Assembly: GCA_903835685.1 (NCBI GenBank)
Contig: CAILNX010000022.1
Location: 19,974 to 83,973, forward strand
Origin: an uncultured delta proteobacterium
GTDB lineage: Bacteria > Desulfobacterota > Desulfovibrionia > Desulfovibrionales > Desulfovibrionaceae
DNA: 64,000 nt
Reading direction: 5' to 3'
Below, one piece after another: positions 37,106 through 48,338 of the stretch. The translations under genes were made by a program, and so were the position numbers. Numbering within the stretch: position 1 is the first letter of the stretch; every line of letters begins with the position of its first letter. Under the pieces are notes generated by a model, which saw nothing but the letters and a program-made list of their open reading frames with translations, was not told the origin of the DNA and made no database searches.

Positions 37106-40100
37106 GTGGGAAGAATCACTCTCGTAAAAATGTGCGCCGTGGCCGTGTGCCTGACCGGCCTGCTCGTCCTGGTCGGATGGACCTTCGACCTGGGCGTCTT
37201 GAAGAGCATCCTGCCCCAGTGGGTGACCATGAAGCTGCTGACGGCCCTGGCCTTCATCCTCAGCGGGATGAGTCTTTGGGTCATCGCCAAGCGCGCCCAG
37301 GGCGAGACCCTGCTCTCCCAGGTCCTTCTCCCGATCCTCTCGGTGACCATCGTCCTGATCATGGCCACTCTCCTGTTCAGCGCCCTGATGAGCGCGCCCT
37401 TGGGGATCGAGGACCTGGGGGTCAAGGAGCGGCACTTCACCAAGTCGGTCAAATCGGGCCTGCCCTCCCTGGGCACCATGATCGCCTTCATTCTCTTCGC
37501 CTGGGCCGGGATGGCCACGGCCTTCTCCACCCGGAAGGTGGAAAAGCGGGTGAAGACCCTGGGCTGGATGGTGGGCGGCCTGGGTGGGGTCGGGGTCCTG
37601 GGCTACCTCCTGAACGCGGACCTGCTCTATTATTACCTTCCGGGCGTAAGCGGGGCCATGGCCGTGCACACCGCCGCGCTCTTCGTCCTCTTGGGGGCCG
37701 GGCTGATCCTGGCCGCCCGTCCCCTGGGCCTTGGGGCCGCTGCGTCCGTCTCCAGGGTGGAGGTCAAGATCGGATACGGGCTCTCCCTGTCCCTGGTGGC
37801 CCTGCTGGTCATCGGCACGGTCTCCCTGCTCAACAACTCCAAGGTGGTGGTGGCCACCGGGGTGCTCGAGTCCAGTCTGTACGGACGGTACGCCTTAAGT
37901 CGCCTGGACTATCAGCTTAAAGACGCCGAGGCCAATCAGCGGGGATTTCTGGTCACCGGCGACGACAGCTTCCTGACCTCCTACCGCGACCTGCTCCCGG
38001 CCATTTTTTCGACCAGCCGGGAACTCCAGGCCTGGGCCGCGGACGACCCCAATATCTCGAAAAAGGCCGAGGCCCTGGCCGCCCTGGTCGCGCAACGCAT
38101 CGACCGCCTCGATGCAGGGATCGGCCTGCGCCAGACCCAGGGGCTGGAGGTGGCCTCCAGGTATCTGCAAACCGGCCAGGGGAGGCTGATCGTCGAGGCC
38201 ATCCGGCAGGCCAAGGAGGCCCTGGACCAGGAAGAACGGCTCCGGTCCGAACAGCACGAGCAGGTGACGGCCGAGGCGGTGCGCACCTCCAACGCCGTGC
38301 TGTTTTTGGGGGTGTCCCTGGCCTTCATCCTGGTCACCCTGGCCGGGTACTGGGACATCGGCGAGCGCCACAGGTCCGAACGCCAGGCCAGGGAGGGCGA
38401 GGAGAAGTTCCGCACCATCGCCGACTACACCTATGACTGGGAGTACTGGCGGGCGCCGGACGGAGGCATGCTCTGGGTCTCCCCGGCTTGCGAGCGGCTC
38501 ACCGGCTACAGCGCCAGGGAGTTTCAGGACGACCCGGGGCTTTTCCAGAAGATCGTGCTTCCCGAGGACGCCCCCCTTTTGCACGACCACCTGGAGAGCG
38601 TGGAGAACGCCCCGTCGAAATCCGGCGACATGGAGCTGCGGATCGTGAAAAGGTCCGGGGAGATCGTCTGGGTCCAGCACGACTGCGTGAGCATCTCCGC
38701 CCCTGACGGAACGAACCTCGGCCAGCGGGCCTGCAACCGGGACATCACCGCGCGCAAGCTCTCGGAAATGGCCCTGGCGGCCAGCGAGGAAAAATTCTCC
38801 AAGGCCTTTTTCAACGTCCCGGTGCTGTTCACCTTGAGCCGGTTGGATGACGGCCGGTATCTGGAGGTCAACGACCATTTCGTGCAGGTCTCGGGATTCA
38901 GCCGGGAAGAGGTCCTGGGCCGGACCTCCATCGAGCTGGGCTGGCTCTTGCCCGAGGAGCGGGACCGGCTGCTCAAGCGGTTGCGGGAGCAGGGCCATGT
39001 CGTGGGCATGGAGCTTCGGGTCTGGGCCAAGGACGGCCGGCCCGTGGACTGCCTGTACCACGGGGAGATCATCGAGACCCGGGAGGGACGGCAACTGCTG
39101 TCCCTGGCCCTGGACATCTCGGAGCGCAAGAGGATGGAGGAGTCCCTGAAGGCCGCCAAGGAGGCGGCCGAGGCCGCCAGCCGGGCCAAGTCGGAGTTCC
39201 TGGCCAACATGAGCCACGAAATCCGCACGCCCTTAAACGGCATCCTGGGCATGCTGCAAATCATCAAGCAGAGCGCCCTGGCCCCGGACCTGGCCGAGTA
39301 CCTGTCCCTGGCCGCGCAGTCGGGCCAGCGCCTGACCCGGCTGCTCTCGGACATCCTGGATTTGTCCAGCATCGAGGCCGAAAAGGTGGCCATCGTGGAG
39401 CGAGTGTTCTCCCCGGCCGCAGTCCTGAAAAGCGTGCAGGATATCTTTCTGGCCCTCGGCCGGGAGAAGGGCCTGCCCCTGCGCGCCGCGCTCGACCCGG
39501 CCACCCCGCGATACCTGGTGGGCGACGAGCTGCGCCTCACCCAGATCCTGACCAACCTGGTCGGGAACGCCTTCAAGTACACGGTCCAGGGGGAGGTGTC
39601 CGTGGACCTGGCCGTTCAGCCCGGCCCGAGGGCTCCCGGCTGCCGCCTGCTCCTGACCGTGCGCGACACGGGCATCGGCATCCCGGCGGACAAGATCGAG
39701 GCCATTTTCGAGTCCTTCACCCAGGCGGACAGCTCCAAGACCAGAAGCCACCAGGGCGCCGGGCTGGGGCTCTCCATTGTGAAACGCCTGGTGGAGCTCA
39801 TGGGCGGCGGCATCACGGTGGACAGCATGGTGGGTCGGGGCACGACCTTCTTCTGCACGGTCGGGTGCCGCCTGCCCGAGGCCGGGGAACTGGCCCCTTC
39901 CCCGGCCAAGGACCCGGCCAAGGACCCGGCCTCGGTCTCCGGCCTGACCATCCTTTTGGCCGAGGACGACGCCATGAACCAGATGTCCACCAAGCGGCTG
40001 CTGGAGTACGGAGGTCACGCCATCCTGGCCGTGTCCGACGGGCAGGAGGCCCTGGAGGCCCTGGCCCGCCGCGACTTCGACCTGATCCTCATGGACATCC

Positions 40101-40318
40101 AGATGCCGAACATGGACGGCCTGGAGGCCACCAGGCGGATCAGGGCCTCGGGCGGGCGCCACGTGCCCATCGTGGCCATGACCGCCTACGCCATGGTCGG
40201 GGACCGGGAGCGCTTTCTGGAGGCCGGGATGGACGACTACATCGCCAAGCCCGTGGACCTCGACGAGTTGAACCAGGTCCTGGCCCGGGTCATGGCCAGC
40301 CGGGCCAAGGGCTTGTAA
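37106..40318 (+). CDS. Membrane-helix/CHASE3 double-PAS hybrid histidine kinase
   Basis: A roughly 1070-residue hybrid kinase. It starts with at least five membrane helices (about residues 8-220), followed by a CHASE3-like periplasmic domain (DYQLKDAEANQRGFLVTGDDSFLTSYRD, residues about 265-390) and TM (AVLFLGVSLAFILVTLAGYW). Two PAS domains follow; the first (TIADYTYDWEYWRAPDGG) is the twin of the one at 31937. HisKA: His704 in [14 protein letters not shown]. HATPase: [41 protein letters not shown]. The receiver has Asp997 in LMDIQMPNMDG. A GTG at 37106 with AGGGG upstream is preferred; an ATG at 37130 would remove eight residues. The frame continues further up only inside the previous gene. 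Confidence 0.9.
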   Translation: MGRITLVKMCAVAVCLTGLLVLVGWTFDLGVLKSILPQWVTMKLLTALAFILSGMSLWVIAKRAQGETLLSQVLLPILSVTIVLIMATLLFSALMSAPLGIEDLGVKERHFTKSVKSGLPSLGTMIAFILFAWAGMATAFSTRKVEKRVKTLGWMVGGLGGVGVLGYLLNADLLYYYLPGVSGAMAVHTAALFVLLGAGLILAARPLGLGAAASVSRVEVKIGYGLSLSLVALLVIGTVSLLNNSKVVVATGVLESSLYGRYALSRLDYQLKDAEANQRGFLVTGDDSFLTSYRDLLPAIFSTSRELQAWAADDPNISKKAEALAALVAQRIDRLDAGIGLRQTQGLEVASRYLQTGQGRLIVEAIRQAKEALDQEERLRSEQHEQVTAEAVRTSNAVLFLGVSLAFILVTLAGYWDIGERHRSERQAREGEEKFRTIADYTYDWEYWRAPDGGMLWVSPACERLTGYSAREFQDDPGLFQKIVLPEDAPLLHDHLESVENAPSKSGDMELRIVKRSGEIVWVQHDCVSISAPDGTNLGQRACNRDITARKLSEMALAASEEKFSKAFFNVPVLFTLSRLDDGRYLEVNDHFVQVSGFSREEVLGRTSIELGWLLPEERDRLLKRLREQGHVVGMELRVWAKDGRPVDCLYHGEIIETREGRQLLSLALDISERKRMEESLKAAKEAAEAASRAKSEFLANMSHEIRTPLNGILGMLQIIKQSALAPDLAEYLSLAAQSGQRLTRLLSDILDLSSIEAEKVAIVERVFSPAAVLKSVQDIFLALGREKGLPLRAALDPATPRYLVGDELRLTQILTNLVGNAFKYTVQGEVSVDLAVQPGPRAPGCRLLLTVRDTGIGIPADKIEAIFESFTQADSSKTRSHQGAGLGLSIVKRLVELMGGGITVDSMVGRGTTFFCTVGCRLPEAGELAPSPAKDPAKDPASVSGLTILLAEDDAMNQMSTKRLLEYGGHAILAVSDGQEALEALARRDFDLILMDIQMPNMDGLEATRRIRASGGRHVPIVAMTAYAMVGDRERFLEAGMDDYIAKPVDLDELNQVLARVMASRAKGL

Positions 40319-40339
40319 TCGGAAAAAGGAGGGGGACAC

Positions 40340-41800
40340 GTGCGTCCATTGATTTATTTCTTGCTCTCCGGACTGGTGGTCGGCATTTATGGCGGGCGGG
40401 TTTGCCCGGTCATCCAGGCCGCGTCCGTGGTCCAGTGGGGATCGTTCCTGCTCCTGTGCTTCCTGGCCACCTGGGGCGCGCGCGCCCTGCTGCTGCCCCG
40501 GCTCGTGACCGGGGCTTCCGGGGACGTGCAGCCCCGGCGGGAGTTCAGCCTGGACTTCGGCCTGTACGTCCTGGCCGCCACGGCCACGGCCGCCTATGCC
40601 GTGCTCGGCCTGGGCTCGCCCGTGCCCAACGGGATCAAGGTCCTGGTCGGGGTCCTGGCCGTGGGCTTCTTCTTCTCCATCGAACTGGCCCTGAAACGCG
40701 AGCGCCAGGTGGTCATGGAGGCCCGGGAGAGCGGCCTGGACTGGCTGGTGGCCGGGCGCTATTTCCCGGTCACGCGCAAATTCGCCTTTGTGGCCGGGGC
40801 CTGCGTGCTCTTCACCGCCCTGGTCATCGCCGGGGTGGTGGTCAAGCTGATCCACGAACATTTTCCCGAGGCTCAGGGGCCGGAGTTCTGGGCCAGGGCC
40901 ATGTACTGGGTGGCCCTGGACATCGGGTTCGTGGTCCTGTGCCTGACCGCGCTGACCATGCTGGTCATCTCCTCCTTCGCCCAGAACCTGAGGCTGTTCT
41001 TCAGCTTCCAGACCGAGTCCCTGGAGGCCGTGGCCAACGGTGATCTCAAGGTGCGGGTGCCGGTGGTCAGCAACGACGAATTCGGCTTCATCGCGGGCCG
41101 CACCAATCTCATGATCCAGTCCCTGGAGCAGCGGACCTTGGATCTGGAGCGCACCCAGGACGCCACCATCGTGACCCTGGCTTCCCTGGCCGAGACCCGG
41201 GACAACGAAACCGGAGCGCACATCCTGCGCACCCAGCGCTATGTCCGGGTTCTGGCCGCGCATTTGAGCGCAAAGCCCGAGCACGCCGCGCTGCTCACCC
41301 CCGAGACCATCGAGCTGCTGTACAAATCCGCCCCGCTGCACGACGTGGGCAAGGTCGGAGTGCCGGACGCCATCCTGCTCAAGCCCGGCCGCCACACCCC
41401 TGAGGAGTTCGAGATCATGAAGATGCACGCGGTCTATGGCCGGGACTCGCTCAAGTCCGCGGAAAGCATGCTCGGGAGCAACTCCTTCCTGCGCCTGGCC
41501 CAGGAGATCGCCTACACCCACCACGAGAAATGGGACGGCAGCGGGTATCCCCAAGGGCTTTCGGGCCGGGACATCCCGTTGTCCGGGCGGCTCATGGCCC
41601 TGGCCGACGTGTACGACGCGCTCATCAGCAAGCGGGTGTACAAGCCCGCCTTTCCGCACGAAAAAGCCAAGGGGATCATCCTCGAAGGCCGGGGGACCCA
41701 CTTCGACCCGGAGATCCTGGACACCTTTCTGGCCGTGGAGGACGAATTCCTGCACATCGCCTGGGAGTACGGGGACGCCGCCCAGCCCGAGGCGGAATAG
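40340..41800 (+). CDS. HD-GYP c-di-GMP phosphodiesterase with membrane domain
   Basis: A 486-residue protein. The N-terminal membrane helices are LIYFLLSGLVVGIYGGRV, FLLLCFLATWGARALL, LYVLAATATAAYAVLG, KVLVGVLAVGFFFSIEL and two more to about residue 215 (FAFVAGACVLFTALVIAGVVV, VALDIGFVVLCLTALTML). A HAMP domain follows (ESLEAVANGDLKVRVPVVSNDEFGFIAGRTN). The HD-GYP domain has HDVGKVGVPD (His334-Asp335), the ligand HHEKWDGSGYP (GYP at 402-404) and ADVYDALISKR. It should hydrolyse c-di-GMP, balancing the cyclase at 55898. GGAGG stands ahead of the GTG start at 40340. It follows the previous kinase by 21 nt, probably in the same transcript. Confidence 0.93.
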   Translation: MRPLIYFLLSGLVVGIYGGRVCPVIQAASVVQWGSFLLLCFLATWGARALLLPRLVTGASGDVQPRREFSLDFGLYVLAATATAAYAVLGLGSPVPNGIKVLVGVLAVGFFFSIELALKRERQVVMEARESGLDWLVAGRYFPVTRKFAFVAGACVLFTALVIAGVVVKLIHEHFPEAQGPEFWARAMYWVALDIGFVVLCLTALTMLVISSFAQNLRLFFSFQTESLEAVANGDLKVRVPVVSNDEFGFIAGRTNLMIQSLEQRTLDLERTQDATIVTLASLAETRDNETGAHILRTQRYVRVLAAHLSAKPEHAALLTPETIELLYKSAPLHDVGKVGVPDAILLKPGRHTPEEFEIMKMHAVYGRDSLKSAESMLGSNSFLRLAQEIAYTHHEKWDGSGYPQGLSGRDIPLSGRLMALADVYDALISKRVYKPAFPHEKAKGIILEGRGTHFDPEILDTFLAVEDEFLHIAWEYGDAAQPEAE

Positions 41801-41984
41801 CCAGGGGAGCCGTCCCGGGTCTGACCCGGGCCCTGGGCTGCCCGGGGAGGTTGGCGCAGGGATTTTATCAGGTCCATGTATCGTTTTACTCATTGACTAA
41901 TTTCGGCCGACAGGCAAAATCCGGGTAGCGTCCGCCCCTCCAACAGGGCGGACGCGGAGGACTCTAGCCAACAGGCGGCCCGAC

Positions 41985-44900
41985 ATGCAGAGTTTGAACT
42001 CCTTCATAGCCCGGCGCTCCATCCGGTTCCTGGTGGGCGTGATCGCCGTGAGCATCGCGGCCCCGCTTCTGGCCATGCTGCTCTTCATGGGACAGGAGCG
42101 GTTTCAGGCCAAGAAGGGCGAGATCTCGAACCAGACCATGGAGTTGGCCCGCCTGTTCAGCCTGAAGCAGGCGGATGTGGTCCTGCACGCCCGGACCTTG
42201 CTGGAGACCCTGGCCAGCCACCCGGGTCTGGTCGCCTCCGACCCGGCCCTGCTTCGCGCCCAGTTTCAGGGCCTCATGGCCGCGAACCCCCAATACGCCG
42301 TCCTGAATCTGGTGGGGCTGGACGGGAACCTCCTGGCCTCCTCCTCGCCCGGGGACACCGCGTTCAACTTCAACGACCGGGAGCATTTCCGGGTCGCCTG
42401 GCTGGAAAACCGGTTCTGCATCGGCCAGCCCGTCATGGGCCGGGCCGCAGGGCAGATGGTGCTCCCCTTCGGCGCACCGGTCAGGGGCCTGGACGGCCAG
42501 GTGGCCGGGGTGTTCCTGCTGGGTCTGCGCCTGGAGGAATACGACACGTTTTTCGCCAGCCTGAACCTGCCCGAGGGCGGCCGCTTCCTGCTCATCAACG
42601 AGCAGGGCACCCGGCTGTTGCGCTACCCCCGGCGGGAGATATCCCCGCCGGGTCAGAAGATTGGGGCCGTGAGCTGGGAGTTCATCGGCAAGACCCCGCA
42701 GGACGCCGGGACTTTCGAGATGCCGGACCAGACCGGCCAGCCCATGACCTACTCCTACATCCGGTTCTGGCCCGTGGGCCAAGACAGCGGCTCCATGGGC
42801 ATCATCGTCGGGATTCCCACCCCGGACTGGATCAGCCAGTTCTGGCCGGTCTACGGCCGCATCCTGCTCCTGATCCTGGTGGTGACCGCCCTGGCCCTGG
42901 GGGGCGGCGGATTTTTGTCCCACCGGGTGGTGGTCGCGGGCCTGGTGGCCCTGGAGCGCCGGGCGGCCCGGATCGCCGAGGGCGAGGTCGTTTCTGGGGC
43001 CGAGGGCCTGACCGGGTGCCGCGAGGTCCTGGCCCTGGGCCAGGCCTTTGCGGCCATGTCCGAGGCCCTGGCCCGGGACATCGCCGAACGCAAGCAGGTG
43101 GAGGCGGCCCTGCGCGAGAACGAGGGGAAGTACCGCACCCTGTTCGAGGCCATCCTGGACCCGGTCCTGGTGGCCGACGCCCAGACCGGGATTCTGGTGG
43201 AGTGCAACCGGTCGGCCCAGGAGTATTTCGGCCTGGCCCGGGAGGAATTCATCGGGCGGCATCAAAGCGCCCTGCACCCCCAGGGGATGGTTACGGAAGA
43301 GGGGATGACCCCGGATTTCAGACTGCAAACCGGCCAGCCGGGTTTGATCGAGGACGTGCCCATGCTGGCCGCCGGGGGAAAGACCCGGCTGGTCTCCATC
43401 CGGTGCAATATCTTCACTATCTCCGGCCGCAAGCTCCTGTTGGGCATTTTCCGGGACACCACCGAGCGCAGGGAGGCCCAGGAGGCCCTGGAGGCGGAAA
43501 TTTCCCGCCGCCGGGTCCTCATGGACCTGAGCCTGGACGGCATCGCGGTCATCGGTCCCGAGTACAGGGTCCTGGAAGCCAACCGCCGCTTCGCCGAAAT
43601 GCTGGGCTACACCCCTGAAGAGGTGCTGGGCCTGCATATCTGGGATTTCGACGACCTGATGAGCGAGGCGGAGATCCGGGCCAGGTTCCCGGATCTGGCC
43701 AAGGTCAAGGCGGTTTTCCAGACCCGGCACCGCCGCAAGGGCGGAACGGTCTATGACCTGGAGGTGAGCTCCAGCGGGGCGGTGGTGGGCGGCCAGGCCA
43801 TGGTCTTCACCGTCAGCCGGGACATCACCGAACGCATGCAGGCCCAGGAGGCCCTGGAAAAGGAGATATCCCGCCGTCGGCTGCTCATGGATCACAGCGT
43901 CGACGGAATCGTGGTCTACGACATGGACTTCACGGTCGTGGAGGCCAACCGCCGCTTTGCTGAAATGCTGGGATACACCCCCAAGGAGGTGATCGGCCTC
44001 CATCCCTGGGATTGGAACGCGGAGAAGGACGAGGCCTACTTCCGCACGGCCTTTCCCCCCTTGCAGACAATCAACGAGGTTTTTCAATTCAGGCACCGGC
44101 GCAGGGACGGCAGCATCTACGATGTGGAAGTCAGCGCCAGCGGCACGAAAATCGGCGACGAGTACTTTTGCTTCGCCATCTACCGGGACACCACCGAGCG
44201 CAACCAGGCCAAAGCAGCCCTGGAAGGGGCCATATCCCGCAGCCAGATACTCATGGACGTGAGCGTGGACGGCATCTGCATCATGGACGCGGACCACATG
44301 GTGGTGGAGGCCAATCGCCGCTTTGCCGAAATGCTGGGCTACGCCCCGGAGGAGGTGGTCGGCCTGCATTCCTGGGACTGGGACGCGGTGATGACCGAGG
44401 CCGACGTCCGGGCCGCCTTTCCGGACACCCCGTCCCTGAGCATGGTCTTTGAGACCAGGCACCGCCACAGGGACGGCAGGGTCTTCGACGTGGAGGTGAG
44501 CGCCGCCGGGGTGGTGGTGGGCGGCCAGGCCTTGAGTTTCTGCGTCAGCCGGGACATCACCGAGCGCAAACGCGCGCAAGAGAACATCTTGACGGCCAAG
44601 GAGGCGGCCGAGGCCGCCAGCCGGGCCAAGAGCGAATTCTTGGCCAACATGAGCCACGAGATCAGGACCCCCATGAACGGCATCCTGGGCATGCTCCAGC
44701 TCTTGACCACCACCTCCCTGACCCCTGAGCAGGACGAATACGTCCAGACCGCCACCCGATCCTCCAGTCGACTGACCCGGCTCCTCTCGGACATCCTGGA
44801 CCTGTCCCGGGTGGAGGCGGGCAAGCTGGTGCTCGAAGAGGTGGAGTTTTCCATGCAGGCCCAGAAGGACGCGGCCCTGGAACTGTTCGAGGTCGCGGCC

Positions 44901-45770
44901 AGGCAGAAGGGTCTCAAGCTGGATTTCTCCATCGACCGGCGTATGCCCCCCGTGCTCGTCGGGGACAAGGCCCGCCTGGGGCAGATTCTCTTCAACCTGA
45001 TCGGCAACGCCCTGAAATTCACCCAAACAGGCCATATCAAGGTCCAGACCTGCCCGCTGCCTGGTCCGTCCAAGGGCGGCCTGCGCGTCCTGTTCATGGT
45101 GGAGGACACCGGGATCGGGATTGCCGACAGCGAACTGAAAAGCATCTTCGACCCCTTCACCCAGGTGGAGGGCGACCATGCCCGGAAGCACCAGGGCGCG
45201 GGACTGGGACTGGCCATTGTCCGCAGGCTGGTGGGCCTCATGGGCGGCGATCTGGTCATCGACAACCCTCCAGGGGGCGGGGTGATCTTTTACCTCTCCC
45301 TGCCCTTCCGGCTCCCGGCCCGGGCCGCCCGGGAGGAAGAGGCCCGGCCGCTCACGGGCCGTCCCGCGCGCACAGGCCTGCGGATTCTGGTGGCCGAGGA
45401 CGACGAGGTCAGCGCCCTTTCGGCCCGGCGGATGCTGGAGAAATCCGGACATGCCGTGGTGATCGCCAGGAACGGACAGGAGGCCCTGGACGCCCTGGCC
45501 GGGCAGGATTTCGACCTGATGCTCATGGACATCCAGATGCGGGTCCTGGACGGGATTGAGACCGTCAGGGCCATTCGGCTCTCCTCCACCCTGGGAGAGA
45601 AGTCCCGCATCCCCATCATCGCCATGACCGCGTACGCCATGGTCGGGGACCGGGAGCGCTTCCTGGCCGCTGGCATGGACGACTACATCGCCAAGCCCGT
45701 GATCATGGAGGCCCTGGCCGAGGTCATCGCGCGGGCCGTGGCCGCCAAGAACGGGCCAGGAAACCAATGA
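41985..45770 (+). CDS. dCache hybrid histidine kinase with three tandem near-identical PAS domains
   Basis: A 1261-residue hybrid kinase. TM1 is at about 17-37 ([20 protein letters not shown]); the dCache domain ([29 protein letters not shown] to [13 protein letters not shown]) matches that at 29353. TM2 is [20 protein letters not shown]. One ordinary PAS is followed by three tandem PAS units sharing EISRRRxLMD and [21 protein letters not shown], repeated every 366 bp at 43497, 43863 and 44229. HisKA has His891 in [11 protein letters not shown]; HATPase has [41 protein letters not shown]. The receiver's Asp1182 is in [11 protein letters not shown], where the usual Pro after QM is Arg1186. It overlaps the next gene by 4 nt. 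Confidence 0.92.
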   Translation: MQSLNSFIARRSIRFLVGVIAVSIAAPLLAMLLFMGQERFQAKKGEISNQTMELARLFSLKQADVVLHARTLLETLASHPGLVASDPALLRAQFQGLMAANPQYAVLNLVGLDGNLLASSSPGDTAFNFNDREHFRVAWLENRFCIGQPVMGRAAGQMVLPFGAPVRGLDGQVAGVFLLGLRLEEYDTFFASLNLPEGGRFLLINEQGTRLLRYPRREISPPGQKIGAVSWEFIGKTPQDAGTFEMPDQTGQPMTYSYIRFWPVGQDSGSMGIIVGIPTPDWISQFWPVYGRILLLILVVTALALGGGGFLSHRVVVAGLVALERRAARIAEGEVVSGAEGLTGCREVLALGQAFAAMSEALARDIAERKQVEAALRENEGKYRTLFEAILDPVLVADAQTGILVECNRSAQEYFGLAREEFIGRHQSALHPQGMVTEEGMTPDFRLQTGQPGLIEDVPMLAAGGKTRLVSIRCNIFTISGRKLLLGIFRDTTERREAQEALEAEISRRRVLMDLSLDGIAVIGPEYRVLEANRRFAEMLGYTPEEVLGLHIWDFDDLMSEAEIRARFPDLAKVKAVFQTRHRRKGGTVYDLEVSSSGAVVGGQAMVFTVSRDITERMQAQEALEKEISRRRLLMDHSVDGIVVYDMDFTVVEANRRFAEMLGYTPKEVIGLHPWDWNAEKDEAYFRTAFPPLQTINEVFQFRHRRRDGSIYDVEVSASGTKIGDEYFCFAIYRDTTERNQAKAALEGAISRSQILMDVSVDGICIMDADHMVVEANRRFAEMLGYAPEEVVGLHSWDWDAVMTEADVRAAFPDTPSLSMVFETRHRHRDGRVFDVEVSAAGVVVGGQALSFCVSRDITERKRAQENILTAKEAAEAASRAKSEFLANMSHEIRTPMNGILGMLQLLTTTSLTPEQDEYVQTATRSSSRLTRLLSDILDLSRVEAGKLVLEEVEFSMQAQKDAALELFEVAARQKGLKLDFSIDRRMPPVLVGDKARLGQILFNLIGNALKFTQTGHIKVQTCPLPGPSKGGLRVLFMVEDTGIGIADSELKSIFDPFTQVEGDHARKHQGAGLGLAIVRRLVGLMGGDLVIDNPPGGGVIFYLSLPFRLPARAAREEEARPLTGRPARTGLRILVAEDDEVSALSARRMLEKSGHAVVIARNGQEALDALAGQDFDLMLMDIQMRVLDGIETVRAIRLSSTLGEKSRIPIIAMTAYAMVGDRERFLAAGMDDYIAKPVIMEALAEVIARAVAAKNGPGNQ

Positions 45771-47953
45771 GAATCACGCATCCCTTCCCGGCCTCCTGGC
45801 TGGCCCTGGGCCTGACCTTTCTGGTCCTGGGTCTGGGCCTGGGCCTGAACCTGCGCCTGGAGCGCGGCCGGGTCGAAGCCCGGGAACAGGAGCGGCTCCT
45901 GGGCCAGGCCAGGGTCGTGCAGCTCGTCCTGGAAGGACAACTCTCTGCCCTGCACCGGGTCCTGGGCGACCTGGCCGGGGACTGGCCCAGACGCAGGTCC
46001 GAGGCGGATTTTAGCGCGCGCCTCGGCATTCTGGCGACGGGCATGCCCGGGGTGCGCACCCTGCTGGTCTTAGACGGCCAGGGCCAGGCACGGGCCTCCA
46101 ACAGGCCGGAACTCCTGGACAAGAATTTCAGCCACCGGGACTATTTCACCCGCATCCGGGAAAACCCCGAGGCGGACATGTTCTTTGTCTCGGCTCCGTA
46201 CACCACCTCCCTGGGCGTTTTCAGCGTGAACCTCTGTCGCATGATCCCCGGGCGGGACAACGAGTTCGCCGGGCTGATCCTGGCCACCCTGGACCCGGAG
46301 TTCTTCACCCCGCTTTTGGACTCCATCCTCTACGCCCCGGACATGCGCTCCAACATCCTGCACTCGGGCGGGGTCCTGGTCCTCATGCGGCCCGAGCACG
46401 AGGGCGTGGCCGGCAAGGACCTGTCCCGGCCCGGCACCTTCTTTTCCCAACATTTGCAGGGCGGGAAAGAGGCCAGCGTGCATTCGGGCCTCACCCACGC
46501 CACGGGCGAGGACCGCATGCTGGCCCTGCGTTCCATCCGGCCCCGGGGGTTTGTCCAGGACCAGTCCCTGGTGGTGGGGGTCACCCGGGACAGCGGGGCC
46601 ATCTTTGCCGAATGGCGCTTCGACGCGCTCCGGCAGGCCGGGCTGTTCGCGGCCCTGGCCCTGGTCAGCATCGCGGTGCTGTTCGCCTATGAGCGCCGCA
46701 AGCAGGCCTTCGAGCGCCAGGAGCGGCAGGCCGCCCAGGCCCTGGAGGACAACGAGCGGTTCATGCGCACCATCACGGACAACATCCCGGGCATGGTCGG
46801 CTATTGGGACACCAGCCTGACCTGCGGCTTTGCCAACCGGGCCTACCTGGAATGGTTCGGCAGGCCTCCGGAGAGCTTGAAAGGCCTGGGCATCCGGGAT
46901 CTCCTGGGCGAAGAGATGTTCCTGAGGAACGAGCCGCTCATCCGGGCCGCCCTGCGCGGCGAGCCCCAGCGTTTCGGGCGGGACATGGTGAAGGCCGACG
47001 GCACGGTCGGGTCCACCATGGTCCACTACATCCCGGACTGGAGCCAGGACCGGGTGGTGGGGTTCTTCGTCCTGGCCACGGACGTCACGGAACTGAAAAA
47101 CGCCCAGATATTCCTTGAGGATCGCGTCCGGGAGCGGACCCGGGAGCTGGCCCGGACGGTCCAGGAGCTCAAACTGGCCCAGGACCAGGCCGAGTTGGCC
47201 AACGGCCTGAAGAACGCCTTCCTGGCCCGGGTCAGCCACGAACTGCGCACCCCGCTCAACCCCATCCTGGGCATGCTGGAGCTGGCCTTGGACTCGCAAC
47301 TGGCCCCGGAGCAACGGGAGGAGCTGGCCTCGGCCCTTGCTGCGGCCCAGGGCCTGCACCAGATGATCAATGAACTGATCGAGTTCACCATCCTGGAGTC
47401 CCGGACCCCGGAGTTCAGCCCGGTGGGCCTCAAAAGCGTTCTGAACGCCCTGGAGCGGGAAATCGGCCCGGCAGCCGAAGCCAAGGGACTCTTCCTGCGC
47501 ACGGACCTGGGGGCTGACCCGGAGTCGATCATTTTCACCGACCTGGATCTTTTGCACCTGGTCTTGCGGAAGCTGGCGGAAAATGCGGTCAAATTCACCA
47601 AGACCGGGGGCGTTTCCCTGGTGTTCGGCCTGAACCATCAGGACGAGGGCCAATCCGTGTTTTGCGCCTCGGTGTCGGACACCGGGGTGGGCATGGACCC
47701 GGCCACGATCCCGAGCATTCTGAGCGGATTCACCCAGGCCGACGCGCCCATGACCCGGCGTTTCGGGGGCCTGGGTCTGGGACTGGCCGTGGTGCGCCGC
47801 GCCCTCCAGCTCCTGGGCGGGACCATGGAGGTGCAGAGCGAGCCTCGCCAGGGCTCGACCTTCCGTATCTTCCTGCCGGTTCGGGACTGCTCCGGGGACC
47901 GGCTGGCCGGATGCCTGCTGGAGGTCCAGGCCAGAGAGGCCCAGGCCCCCTAG
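45767..47953 (+). CDS. dCache-PAS sensor histidine kinase
   Basis: A 728-residue kinase without a receiver. TM1 ([19 protein letters not shown]) and the dCache domain ([34 protein letters not shown]...[18 protein letters not shown]) lead to TM2 ([18 protein letters not shown]), then PAS ([34 protein letters not shown]). HisKA: His491 in [14 protein letters not shown]. HATPase: [31 protein letters not shown]. The sensor and PAS are close relatives of those in the GGDEF protein at 55898, and the kinase core matches the one at 27005, including the Cys-rich tail ([12 protein letters not shown]; compare CSREDLSACLLG). It overlaps the preceding hybrid kinase stop (ATGA), so the two are coupled. Confidence 0.93.
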   Translation: MRITHPFPASWLALGLTFLVLGLGLGLNLRLERGRVEAREQERLLGQARVVQLVLEGQLSALHRVLGDLAGDWPRRRSEADFSARLGILATGMPGVRTLLVLDGQGQARASNRPELLDKNFSHRDYFTRIRENPEADMFFVSAPYTTSLGVFSVNLCRMIPGRDNEFAGLILATLDPEFFTPLLDSILYAPDMRSNILHSGGVLVLMRPEHEGVAGKDLSRPGTFFSQHLQGGKEASVHSGLTHATGEDRMLALRSIRPRGFVQDQSLVVGVTRDSGAIFAEWRFDALRQAGLFAALALVSIAVLFAYERRKQAFERQERQAAQALEDNERFMRTITDNIPGMVGYWDTSLTCGFANRAYLEWFGRPPESLKGLGIRDLLGEEMFLRNEPLIRAALRGEPQRFGRDMVKADGTVGSTMVHYIPDWSQDRVVGFFVLATDVTELKNAQIFLEDRVRERTRELARTVQELKLAQDQAELANGLKNAFLARVSHELRTPLNPILGMLELALDSQLAPEQREELASALAAAQGLHQMINELIEFTILESRTPEFSPVGLKSVLNALEREIGPAAEAKGLFLRTDLGADPESIIFTDLDLLHLVLRKLAENAVKFTKTGGVSLVFGLNHQDEGQSVFCASVSDTGVGMDPATIPSILSGFTQADAPMTRRFGGLGLGLAVVRRALQLLGGTMEVQSEPRQGSTFRIFLPVRDCSGDRLAGCLLEVQAREAQAP

Positions 47954-47973
47954 CCCGGGGCCTGCGCCTTCCC

Positions 47974-47998
47974 GGTCCCACCCGCTTGGGTGGGGACC
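47974..47998. terminator. Hairpin between convergent genes
   Basis: GGTCCCACCC (47974-47983) pairs with GGGTGGGGACC (47988-47998, one bulged G) around GCTT. There is no T-run on either side, so termination may be weak or Rho-assisted. Confidence 0.45.
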
Positions 47999-48038
47999 AG
48001 TGACTGGCCAGGTTTGGTCAGCCTGGGAGGATGGGCTT

Positions 48039-48338
48039 TTAGCCCAGCTTCTTGAGCAATTCCTTGGTGCCCACGTAGCCCGGCCCTTCCTCGGCCTTCA
48101 CCGTCTTGTAGAAATCGCACTCCATGCAGTTGCTGGCCTTTTGCGCAAAGGAGCCTTGCACCTTGCCGCCGCAGAGCGTGCCCGCGAGGGCCCAGCAGGA
48201 CCGGCCGCCCATCTTGCCCTGGTTGCAGCCGTCGGTCTTTTTCTCCTTGGCGGCCGGGCACTCGCCAAATTCCGCCACCTTGGGGCCGCCGGGCTGACGG
48301 CCGCACTTCTTGAACTCCCAGCAATTCGTCTTGGCCAT
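48039..48338 (-). CDS. Two-CW domain protein
   Basis: A 99-residue cysteine-rich protein with paired CW motifs: [10 protein letters not shown] at the start and [21 protein letters not shown] in the middle, with the second half [11 protein letters not shown]. Ten cysteines are present, suggesting a metal site or an Fe-S centre. Small two-CW proteins are common in sulfate reducers and often sit beside chemoreceptors or c-di-GMP genes; the biochemical role is not known. It is divergent from the chemoreceptor at 48525 (187 bp apart), convergent with the kinase at 45767, and starts at an ATG preceded by GGAGGACAC. Confidence 0.85.
   Translation of the reverse strand: MAKTNCWEFKKCGRQPGGPKVAEFGECPAAKEKKTDGCNQGKMGGRSCWALAGTLCGGKVQGSFAQKASNCMECDFYKTVKAEEGPGYVGTKELLKKLG

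Noticed and set aside
41964..45767. A 1267-codon minus-strand ORF opposite the triple-PAS hybrid kinase
   Set aside because: The plus-strand frame has all kinase motifs; the antisense frame is Gly/Leu/Pro/Gln-rich without domains, a GC-bias artefact.
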